Of a stretch of DNA of 10,079 nt, positions 1 to 6,079 are shown piece by piece. Source of the stretch: Burkholderiaceae bacterium. GTDB lineage: Bacteria > Pseudomonadota > Gammaproteobacteria > Burkholderiales > Burkholderiaceae_D. How positions within the stretch are numbered: position 1 is the stretch's first letter; each line of letters opens with the position of its first letter. Location: NCBI GenBank assembly GCA_019752915.1, contig JAIELO010000005.1, positions 1 to 10,079 on the forward strand. The letters run 5' to 3'. A model generated the notes under the pieces. That model was not told the DNA's origin. It did not search any database and saw nothing but the letters and a program-made list of their open reading frames with translations. A program made the translations under genes and the position numbers.

Positions 1-94
1 TGCTGACCGCAGGCTGGCGCCAGCCTAGATAGAGTGCCGCTGCTGCGAGGCCGGCCAGCAGCAGGTAGCCCAGTGGTCTGGCCGGTAGTCGCAT
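1..94 (-). CDS. lifO: Lipase-specific foldase (lipase chaperone), N-terminal fragment
   Basis: This is the 5' end of a gene that runs off the left edge; 31 codons are visible. The peptide starts MRLPARPLGYLLLAGL and continues through an Ala/Leu-rich stretch to YLGWRQP. That is a short basic N-terminus followed by one hydrophobic segment of about 16 residues, the usual inner-membrane anchor of LifO/LimA foldases. No foldase domain is visible, so identity rests on position directly after a subfamily I.1/I.2 lipase plus the anchor. In this family the protein holds its periplasmic domain at the inner membrane and folds the cognate lipase before type II secretion. Two in-frame ATGs exist, at 100 and 94. 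The AAGGA at 101-105 abuts the first ATG but lies 6 bases before the second, so 94 is preferred. The gene begins only a few bases after the lipase stop, implying co-transcription and probably translational coupling. Confidence 0.82.
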   Translation of the reverse strand, partial: MRLPARPLGYLLLAGLAAAALYLGWRQPAVS

Positions 95-100
95 GGCCAT

Positions 101-105
101 TCCTT
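101..105 (-). promoter_or_regulatory. Ribosome binding site of lifO overlapping the lipase stop codon
   Basis: On the minus strand the lipase ends CTG TAA and is followed at once by GGA, so AAGGA shares two bases with the stop codon. Spacing is 0 bases to the ATG at 100 and 6 to the ATG at 94, which decides for the second. The overlap fits translational coupling of lipase and foldase. Confidence 0.6.
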
Positions 106-1024
106 ACAGCCCCAGACCTTGCAGACGATTGGCCTGCTGGCGGAACAGTGTGACGGGATTGGTCTCGAACAGATTGCTGATGCCGATCAGCTGGTTGACT
201 TCATCGAGGTGGTTGAGGGCATAGTCGTCGCGGATCACCCGACCGAGATGGCTTGAGCAGCTGCTCACCAGACCATCGTTCTTGGCGCCGTTAAAGGCCA
301 GTGCAGTGAGGGCCAGTACCGGATCACTGACGTCGAAAACGTTGGTGTAGGGCTGCGCGCCGCTCCACGAGAAGTAGTACACGCCGCGCACCTGGTAGTC
401 GCCTTCGCCGCAGGCCGACGTCGGCACGCCTTCCGGATGGCGGCTGTTGAAGGCCAGCGTGCCGGCGGTGCTCAGCGATGCCGCCGCCGCGCGCGCGTTC
501 TGCGGCAAGGTCGGGCTGCCCGACAGGAAGCTGATCAGGCCCGACACCGCATTCGCCAGGCTGTAGGTCACGTTCGGCACCGCGCCGATCAGCACATCGG
601 CTACGCGCGAACCCTTATTCACGCCTCCCACGCTACTCACCGAGGCGACCAGATCCGGGCGCACCGTGGCGACGTAGCGTGCAGTCGGAGCGCCATGACT
701 GTGGCCGATCAGGTTGACCTTGGCCGCACCGGTAGCGGCCAGAATCTGCTTTACCTGTATCAGCAACTGCTCGCCGCGCACTTCGCTGCTGTTGGCGGCG
801 GAGACCTGGGTGACGTAGACCTGGGCGCCACCGCTGCGCAGCGCGGCAGCGATGCCGTAGAAGTAGTCCACCGGACCGAGCTTGTCGAAACCGAACAGGC
901 CATGTACCAGTACGATCGGGTATCTGGTCTGGGTGTAGCCCGCGCTGGCGGCGCGCGCCGGGCTGGCGAACAGGCTGCAGGCAATCAGGCCGAACGCCAG
1001 TAGCTGGCAGATGCGTTGTCTCAT
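104..1024 (-). CDS. lipA: Secreted triacylglycerol lipase, bacterial lipase subfamily I.1/I.2
   Basis: A 306-residue precursor that hydrolyses long-chain triacylglycerol outside the cell. Residues 1-25 form a Sec signal peptide with a hydrophobic core and a likely cut after ARA; mature start AGYTQTRYPIVL resembles Pseudomonas aeruginosa LipA. VHGLFG (40-45) is the oxyanion strand. GHSHG (107-111) holds nucleophile Ser109. By alignment from memory, Asp250 in NDGLV and His272 in NHLDEVN complete the triad. Asp231, Asp274 and Gln278 match the calcium site, and Cys205 and Cys256 match the conserved disulfide. The C-terminus keeps the family ending LFETNPV...RQQANRL. The start has GGAG 6 bases upstream. 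The foldase gene follows directly. Oddities: the residue after GHSHG is Ala112 where relatives have Gly, and GGVNKGS (133-139) replaces the usual G-x-P-H-K/R-G-S. Function is near certain; substrate preference is unknown. Confidence 0.95.
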   Translation of the reverse strand: MRQRICQLLAFGLIACSLFASPARAASAGYTQTRYPIVLVHGLFGFDKLGPVDYFYGIAAALRSGGAQVYVTQVSAANSSEVRGEQLLIQVKQILAATGAAKVNLIGHSHGAPTARYVATVRPDLVASVSSVGGVNKGSRVADVLIGAVPNVTYSLANAVSGLISFLSGSPTLPQNARAAAASLSTAGTLAFNSRHPEGVPTSACGEGDYQVRGVYYFSWSGAQPYTNVFDVSDPVLALTALAFNGAKNDGLVSSCSSHLGRVIRDDYALNHLDEVNQLIGISNLFETNPVTLFRQQANRLQGLGL

Positions 1025-1048
1025 GGTGGTCTCCGTAGATTTTATTGT

Positions 1049-1066
1049 GGTCCGGCTCAGGTCCGG
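1049..1066. repeat. Two direct copies of GGTCCGG in the lipase leader
   Basis: GGTCCGG occurs at 1049-1055 and 1060-1066, an 11-base period or about one helical turn. Two further GTCCG cores lie at 1106-1110 and 1114-1118. They sit in the gap between lipase and the divergent regulator, so half-sites for a DNA-binding protein are possible. In GC-rich DNA chance is also plausible. Confidence 0.4.
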
Positions 1067-1073
1067 TAGAGAA

Positions 1074-1082
1074 AATGTAGCA
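1074..1082 (-). promoter_or_regulatory. Candidate extended -10 promoter of the lipase gene
   Basis: On the minus strand the sequence reads TGCTACATT, an extended -10 (TGn then TACATT, four of six matches). A start near 1067 would give a leader of about 43 bases before the lipase ATG. There is no recognisable -35, as is common for extended -10 promoters. The GTCCG direct repeats fall on both sides of it. Confidence 0.3.
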
Positions 1083-1140
1083 CCGGCGCGATGACCGTGC
1101 AGACCGTCCGCTAGTCCGCGCGAGCCAAACTGACGGAGCG

Positions 1141-1170
1141 GTGATATGGCGTACAGGGCTGCGTTATAAT
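1141..1170 (+). promoter_or_regulatory. Candidate sigma70 promoter of the TetR-type regulator
   Basis: GTGATA at 1141-1146 (four of six -35 matches) is followed after 18 bases by a perfect TATAAT at 1165-1170. Transcription would begin near 1177, leaving a leader of about 23 bases before the TTG at 1200. The predicted start lies after the upstream TTG at 1173, which argues against that codon. Confidence 0.55.
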
Positions 1171-1199
1171 CGTTGGCAAAAACCTACAAAGAGACGACC

Positions 1200-1880
1200 T
1201 TGCCAGCCAAATTCGATTTACAGCAATTTCAGGCGATGACGCCCCTCGATGGCGACAACATCTGGGCCTATCTGCTCGATCATCACGCGGAACGGATTAC
1301 CGTCAAGCGGCGCAAGCCTGCGCTGGAAAACATCGAGAAAATCTTCCGTGCGACCTTCAAGCTGGCCAACGAGGTGGGCTTTCGCAGCATGAATCTGCGC
1401 GATCTATGCCGGGAGACGGGGCTGTCGATGGGCGGTCTGTATGGCTACATCAGTAGCAAAGACCAACTGGCGGAAATGATCGAGGATGTGGTGCGTCATG
1501 CTACCCATGAAATACCGCGCCTGTTCGGAGATCTGGAGGATCCGCTGGATCGCATCGAAGCGCTGGTACGTGCTTCGATCTATGTCTCGGAGATTTTGCA
1601 GCCGTGGTTCTATTTCGTGTTCATGGACTCACGCGTGCTGCAAGCGGCGCAGCGCACCATGGCCAAGGAATCGGAACTGTACGTGCAGTCCTTGTTCGCG
1701 GCGATGATCAGGGAACTGCCGCAGCGGCCAGCCGGCGAGCCTGAACTGCTGGCGGCGCATATTCTGGCGATGTTCCAGGACTGGTATGTGAAGCGCTGGA
1801 AGTATCGCGCGGCCGGCATTTCCCCGGACCAGTTTGCCGACAGCGCGGTGCGCATGACGCGCGCTTTTTTGCGCGCCTAG
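1200..1880 (+). CDS. TetR/AcrR-family transcriptional regulator
   Basis: A probable dimeric DNA-binding repressor. The frame is open from TTG 1173 (235 codons), but I prefer TTG 1200 (226 codons). A TATAAT box at 1165-1170 puts the transcript start after 1173, and AAAGAG sits 6 bases before 1200. Numbered from 1200, about 40 residues precede the TetR-type DNA-binding domain (roughly 42-90). This has a first helix around ENIEKIFRATFKLANEVGF and a helix-turn-helix around NLRDLCRETGLSMGGLYGYISSKDQL. The rest is a helical ligand/dimer domain, including an aromatic stretch PWFYFVF near 135-141. The N-terminal extension is longer than in TetR itself. The ligand cannot be read from sequence. Divergence from the lipase makes that promoter a natural target, together with autoregulation, but this is inference. 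If homologues conserve the peptide encoded at 1173-1199, the longer start would be right. Confidence 0.88.
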   Translation: MPAKFDLQQFQAMTPLDGDNIWAYLLDHHAERITVKRRKPALENIEKIFRATFKLANEVGFRSMNLRDLCRETGLSMGGLYGYISSKDQLAEMIEDVVRHATHEIPRLFGDLEDPLDRIEALVRASIYVSEILQPWFYFVFMDSRVLQAAQRTMAKESELYVQSLFAAMIRELPQRPAGEPELLAAHILAMFQDWYVKRWKYRAAGISPDQFADSAVRMTRAFLRA

Positions 1881-1907
1881 CAGTCTGTCGGCAGCCCGGT
1901 GCGTGTC

Positions 1908-1937
1908 GTAGTAGCTGGACTGCTTGCTAGCTACTAC
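1908..1937. terminator. Palindrome between the convergent regulator and PBP1A genes
   Basis: GTAGTAGCT (1908-1916) and AGCTACTAC (1929-1937) are perfect 9-base inverted arms around a 12-base spacer. One G-T and one G-C pair extend the stem inwards. It lies between two gene ends facing each other, where a shared terminator is expected. Neither side has a proper T-tract, so it is either a weak bidirectional terminator or some other palindromic element. Confidence 0.38.
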
Positions 1938-1947
1938 TTGCTGGTGA

Positions 1948-4329
1948 CTAGTTGTTAGGCGGTGTAGCCGGGGCGGGCGCAGGTGCCGGTGCCGGTGCTG
2001 CCGGCGTTGGCGCTACATTCTCCGCACCCGGTGCCACATAGTCCTCCATGTCCAGCGAGTGACGCGCGGCATCGCCGGTGAATTCGTCGTACAGCCACTC
2101 GCCATTGACCTGCGTCAGCCCGGTCGGTACCGGACGTTCCTGTGCCGGACGGCTCTGCAGCGCCACCCTCATGTAGTCGATCCAGATCGGCAATGCCACG
2201 CTGGAGCCAAACTCCTTGCCGCCCAGCGATTTGGAATCGTCGTAACCCATCCACGAAACGGCCACAATGCCGCCGCCATAGCCGGCAAACCAGCCATCCA
2301 CGGCATCGCTGGAGGTGCCGGTTTTACCTGCCAGATCGGGGCGTCCCAGCTTGGCCACGGCTGCGCCAGTGCCGGTGCGGGTGACCTGACGCATCAGACT
2401 ATCCGCCACATAGGCATTGCGCGGGTCGAGCACACGTGCCTCGTCGGGCAGAGTGGTGCGCGGTTTAGCTTCACTGATGATTTTGCCGTTGCCGTCGACG
2501 ATGCGGGCGATCAGGTAGGGCTCGACGCTGTAACCACCATTGGCAAACACCGAATACGCACCGACCAGTTGGGCCGGCGTCACGGAGCCGGTGCCCAGTG
2601 CCAGTGTCAGATTCTTCGGATGCTTGGCCAGATCGAAGCCGAACTTGCCCAGATAGTTGTGGGCGAACGGCACCGTGATGGAGCGCAGGATGCGCACCGA
2701 GGCGACGTTCTTTGATTCTGCCAGTGCGGTACGCATGGTGATCGGGCCGTCGAACTTGCCGTCATCGTTTTTCGGGCTCCACGCTTCGTTGCCCGTTTCT
2801 GCGCCGGTCAGGTCGAGTGGCGAATCGTTGATGATGGTGGATGGATTGAAGCCTTTTTCCAGTGCTGCCGAATACACGAAAGGCTTGATCGAGGAACCGG
2901 GCTGGCGCCATGCCTGCGTGACGTGATTGAATTTCTGCAGATTGTAGTCAAAGCCACCCACCAGTGCATGGTAGCCGCCGGTGACGGAGTCGATCGAAAC
3001 AAAGGCGGCCGCCACTTGCGGTACCTGCGTGACGCTCCAGCTGGACTTCTCCTGCATGATGCGGATCACGGCGCCGGGACGCAGGCGCACACTGTCTTTG
3101 GCTTTGTCGCTCAGGGCATTGGTGACGAGGCGCAGGCCGTCGCCCGTGATGGTGATTTCTTCGCCGGACGGATTCTGTACCTTGACCGCTTTCGGGCTAG
3201 CGTCCAGCACTACGGCGGCAATCAGACGATCGCTGCTCGGACGGCGCTGCAGCGCTTCTTCGATGGCGTCATCGCGCTCCTCTTCGTTGGCGGGCAGGTT
3301 GATGAACGCTTCCGGACCACGGTAGCCGTGGCGCTGGTCGTAATTGAGCACGTTGCGACGCACTGACTCGTAGGCGGCAATCTGGTCGGCCTTGAGGATG
3401 GTGGTGTAGACGCTGATGCCTTTGGTGTACGAGTCTTCCTTGAACTGGGCATACACCACCTGACGGGCCAGTTCGGCCACGTATTCCGCGTGCGTTTCGA
3501 ACTCCTGACCGCGATGGCTAACGTGCAGGGTCTGGTGCAGCGCCTTCTGGTACTGTTCTTCGGTGATGTAATCCAGGTCGCGCATGGATTTGAGTACCAC
3601 TTGCTGACGCTGTTTGGCGCGCTTCGGGTTCACGGCCGGATTGTGGCGTGCCGGGTTCTGTGGCAGCCCGGCCAGCATGGCCATTTCCGCGATGTTGAGA
3701 TCTTTTAGCGATTTGCCGAAATAGGTTTGCGCTGCGCTGGCGAAACCGAACGAGCGCTGGCCGAGGTAGATCTGGTTCATATACAGTTCCAGAATCTGAT
3801 CTTTGCTCAGCGCTGCTTCGATTTTGAAGGCCAGCATCACTTCATTGAGTTTGCGGCCGTAGAATTTTTCGCGGGTCAGGAAGAAGTTTCGGGCCACCTG
3901 CATGGTGATGGTTGAACCACCCTGGCGCATGGCGCCGCCCAGATTGGCGCGCGCAGCACCGAGTGCGCGCACCCAGTCGATACCTTTGTGTTCGTAGAAG
4001 CGCTTGTCCTCGATGGCCAGCACGGATTTCTTCATCATCTCCGGAACGTCCTTGATGGGGACGAAATCGCGGTGTTCTTCGCCAAATTCGCCGATCAGGG
4101 CATTGTCTGCGGTGTACACGCGCAGCGGGATCTTCGGGCGGTAGTCAGTGACCGCGTCGAGCGAGGGCAGATTGGGGGCGACCACCAGCAGCAGATAGGC
4201 GATCAGCAGACCGCCGGCAATCAGACCGGCAACGCCGATAGCGATCACGCCACGGATGGCGTTGCGGCGGGTCAGCCACTGGGAAAAGTCGATGGAAGAA
4301 GTAGTCAAGGCAGGCACTCTCGGAGACAT
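1948..4329 (-). CDS. mrcA: Penicillin-binding protein 1A (bifunctional transglycosylase/transpeptidase)
   Basis: A class A PBP of 793 residues that polymerises lipid II glycan and cross-links peptides in the periplasm. Residues 26-52 are a single membrane anchor after a short cytoplasmic tail. The GT51 domain covers about 70-245: EDKRFYEHKG (107-116) with catalytic Glu107, and RQGGSTITMQVARNFF (135-150). An OB-like insert lies about 330-440. The transpeptidase has SSIK (Ser479, Lys482), SKN (539-541) and KTGTS (669-673). The C-terminus is a Pro/Ala-rich tail (773-791). Length is close to neisserial PBP1 and all key residues are present. The ATG at 4329 lacks a clear ribosome site and has a TATAAT only 11 bases upstream. 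TTG at 4308 (codon 8), with GAGAG 8 bases before it, is an alternative that keeps the anchor. It is transcribed alone, divergent from glpD and convergent with the TetR gene. Confidence 0.97.
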   Translation of the reverse strand: MSPRVPALTTSSIDFSQWLTRRNAIRGVIAIGVAGLIAGGLLIAYLLLVVAPNLPSLDAVTDYRPKIPLRVYTADNALIGEFGEEHRDFVPIKDVPEMMKKSVLAIEDKRFYEHKGIDWVRALGAARANLGGAMRQGGSTITMQVARNFFLTREKFYGRKLNEVMLAFKIEAALSKDQILELYMNQIYLGQRSFGFASAAQTYFGKSLKDLNIAEMAMLAGLPQNPARHNPAVNPKRAKQRQQVVLKSMRDLDYITEEQYQKALHQTLHVSHRGQEFETHAEYVAELARQVVYAQFKEDSYTKGISVYTTILKADQIAAYESVRRNVLNYDQRHGYRGPEAFINLPANEEERDDAIEEALQRRPSSDRLIAAVVLDASPKAVKVQNPSGEEITITGDGLRLVTNALSDKAKDSVRLRPGAVIRIMQEKSSWSVTQVPQVAAAFVSIDSVTGGYHALVGGFDYNLQKFNHVTQAWRQPGSSIKPFVYSAALEKGFNPSTIINDSPLDLTGAETGNEAWSPKNDDGKFDGPITMRTALAESKNVASVRILRSITVPFAHNYLGKFGFDLAKHPKNLTLALGTGSVTPAQLVGAYSVFANGGYSVEPYLIARIVDGNGKIISEAKPRTTLPDEARVLDPRNAYVADSLMRQVTRTGTGAAVAKLGRPDLAGKTGTSSDAVDGWFAGYGGGIVAVSWMGYDDSKSLGGKEFGSSVALPIWIDYMRVALQSRPAQERPVPTGLTQVNGEWLYDEFTGDAARHSLDMEDYVAPGAENVAPTPAAPAPAPAPAPATPPNN

Positions 4330-4340
4330 CGGTAGGCGCG

Positions 4341-4346
4341 ATTATA
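4341..4346 (-). promoter_or_regulatory. Candidate -10 box of the PBP1A gene
   Basis: The minus strand reads TATAAT, a perfect -10 hexamer, with no clear -35 upstream. Transcription would start near 4333, only about 4 bases before the ATG at 4329. This implies either a nearly leaderless message or a translation start further in, such as TTG 4308. Confidence 0.42.
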
Positions 4347-4401
4347 GACTATCGCGATGGCCTTCCCGGTTTCTGTCGCTCTCTATGGAAAGTAGCGATT
4401 T

Positions 4402-4430
4402 TTGCAAATTCGGGAGCTGCGGTCTATGAT
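4402..4430 (+). promoter_or_regulatory. Candidate sigma70 promoter of glpD
   Basis: TTGCAA at 4402-4407 (four of six matches) and TATGAT at 4425-4430 (five of six) are separated by the optimal 17 bases. A start near 4437 gives a leader of about 54 bases before the glpD ATG. I see no convincing operator palindrome overlapping it. It does not overlap the PBP1A -10 box on the other strand. Confidence 0.55.
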
Positions 4431-4490
4431 GACAGCAAGATTTATCCTAACGTAGCGTTATCCGGGCTGAAACGTATCATCGGGGAAGAC

Positions 4491-6026
4491 ATGGCGGAGC
4501 CACAGCACACACTGGAATGTGACTTACTGATCGTCGGCGGCGGCATCAATGGCGCCGGTATCGCGCGTGATGCGGCTGGCCGCGGCCTGTCGGTGGTGCT
4601 GTGCGAAAAAGACGATCTGGCCGCGCATACCTCCTCGGCGTCGACCAAGCTGATACACGGTGGACTGCGTTATCTGGAGTATTACGAATTCAATCTGGTG
4701 CGCAAGGCGCTGATCGAGCGCGAAGTGCTGCTGCGCGCTGCCCCGCATATCATGTGGCCACTGCGCTTCGTGATGCCGCATGCACAGGGCCAGCGCCCGG
4801 CATGGATGATCCGCGCCGGCCTGAAACTGTACGATTTGCTGGCCAAACGTGAGCTGTTGCCGGCATCGGCGGCGCTCAATCTGCGCTGCCATCCGGCCGG
4901 ACAGCCTTTGAAGCCGGAATTTCGCAAGGGCTTTATCTATTCCGACGGCTGGGTCGACGATGCCCGGCTAGTGGTGCTGAACGCCATGGATGCCGAGGAA
5001 AAGGGCGCCATTATCCTGACCCAGACGCTGTGCAGCAGTCTGCAGCGGCAGGGTTCCGGCTGGCAGGCCGATTTGCACAAGCAGGGTTGTGGCGATATCC
5101 GTGTGACGGCGCGCTGCGTGGTCAACGCGGCCGGGCCCTGGACCGCACAATTACTGCATGCGGCCGTGCCGAGCCACGCGCCCGGCCATCTGCGGCTGAT
5201 TAAAGGCAGTCATATCATCGTGCGGCGCATCTTCGAGCACGATAACGCCTACATTTTCCAGAATGGCGACGGTCGCATCGTCTTTGCGATCCCCTACGAA
5301 CACGAATTCACCCTGATCGGCACCACCGATCTCGAATACCACGGCGATGCCGGTCAAGTGGCCATTAGCGACGACGAAATCGCCTATCTGTGCCAGCTCG
5401 CCAGCCAGTATTTCATTGCGCCGGTCACGCCGGGCGACGTGGTGGCGACCTACTCGGGCGTGCGCCCGCTGGTCGACGATGGCGCCGACCCGAAAGCCGT
5501 GACGCGCGACTACCGGCTGGAAGTCGATCACGATGGGCCGCCGCTGCTCAGTGTTTTTGGCGGGAAGATCACCACCTTCCGCAAGCTGGCCGAAGATGCG
5601 GTCGATCTGCTGGCGAAAGCACTGGGTAACCGCCACGGTGCGTGGACCCGCGACGCCTGCCTGCCCGGCGGCGATCTGTTTGGCGCCAAGCCGCAGAATC
5701 GTTCGGTACTGGAGTTTGATGGCTGGGTGCGCACGGTGCAGAACCAGTATGCGTGGTTGCCAGCCTTGCTGGTGGCGCGCTATGCGCGTGCTTACGGCAC
5801 CCGCGTGCATACGCTGCTGGCGCAGAAAACTGCGCTCGAAGAGATGGGCGAAGCGATCCTGCCCGGGCTGTACGTGGCGGAAGTGGAGTATCTACGCCGC
5901 TACGAATGGGCGCGTACGGCGCAGGATATTCTGTGGCGGCGCTCCAAACTGGGGCTGCACTTACCAGCCGACGCGGTCACCCGCTTGCAGGACTGGCTCA
6001 ACGCCCATCCGGTACAGTGCAAATAG
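4491..6026 (+). CDS. glpD: Aerobic glycerol-3-phosphate dehydrogenase (FAD, quinone-linked)
   Basis: A 511-residue flavoprotein that oxidises sn-glycerol 3-phosphate to dihydroxyacetone phosphate at the inner membrane and passes electrons to quinone. Residues 11-40 form the FAD-binding Rossmann unit with VGGGINGAGIARDAAGRG. STKLIHGGLRYLEYYEFNLV (51-70) is the family signature. RCVVNAAGPWT (208-217) is the second dinucleotide-site strand. YSGVRPLVDD (321-330) and FGGKITTFRKLAEDA (356-370) hold the Arg and Lys expected to bind substrate phosphate, by comparison with E. coli GlpD. The last 110 residues form the helical C-terminal domain. Length matches the family (about 500). GGGGA at 4482-4486 is the ribosome site, somewhat close to the ATG. 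No glpF, glpK or glpR lies next to it, so it is a stand-alone unit with its own promoter and terminator. Confidence 0.97.
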   Translation: MAEPQHTLECDLLIVGGGINGAGIARDAAGRGLSVVLCEKDDLAAHTSSASTKLIHGGLRYLEYYEFNLVRKALIEREVLLRAAPHIMWPLRFVMPHAQGQRPAWMIRAGLKLYDLLAKRELLPASAALNLRCHPAGQPLKPEFRKGFIYSDGWVDDARLVVLNAMDAEEKGAIILTQTLCSSLQRQGSGWQADLHKQGCGDIRVTARCVVNAAGPWTAQLLHAAVPSHAPGHLRLIKGSHIIVRRIFEHDNAYIFQNGDGRIVFAIPYEHEFTLIGTTDLEYHGDAGQVAISDDEIAYLCQLASQYFIAPVTPGDVVATYSGVRPLVDDGADPKAVTRDYRLEVDHDGPPLLSVFGGKITTFRKLAEDAVDLLAKALGNRHGAWTRDACLPGGDLFGAKPQNRSVLEFDGWVRTVQNQYAWLPALLVARYARAYGTRVHTLLAQKTALEEMGEAILPGLYVAEVEYLRRYEWARTAQDILWRRSKLGLHLPADAVTRLQDWLNAHPVQCK

Positions 6027-6063
6027 AAACGGCGCCTGATCCCTAGGGACAGGCGCCGTTTTT
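6027..6063. terminator. Bidirectional Rho-independent terminator between glpD and the POT gene
   Basis: Perfect 12-base arms (6027-6038 and 6050-6061) share the core ACGGCGCCTG / CAGGCGCCGT. The 11-base loop is itself palindromic (TCCCTAGGGA) and could extend the stem. A T-run at 6059-6063 follows on the plus strand. On the minus strand the A's at 6027-6029 give T's, followed by a partly T-rich stretch. It starts directly after the glpD stop and ends 17 bases from the transporter stop. Confidence 0.92.
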
Positions 6064-6079
6064 ATCGAGGCGAAAGCGC

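Noticed and set aside
437..1003. A 188-codon plus-strand frame opposite the lipase
   Set aside because: Arg/Ala/Gln-rich complement of the lipase with no domain; the lipase is certain.
1859..1876. GCGCGC-T6-GCGCGC at the end of the regulator gene
   Set aside because: It can fold into a short stem with a T6 loop, but it encodes the last residues RAFLRA. A T-run inside the loop is not a terminator pattern.
2059..3366. Several plus-strand open frames of 80-218 codons opposite the PBP1A gene
   Set aside because: They overlap each other and a full-length gene with all catalytic motifs, with no independent support.
4243..4254. A possible second membrane or signal region to suggest PBP1A is secreted
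   Set aside because: There is only one hydrophobic segment near the N-terminus and no cleavage site; it is the normal PBP1A anchor.
5151..5810. A 219-codon open frame antisense to glpD
   Set aside because: It is contained in glpD and has no ribosome site or family features.
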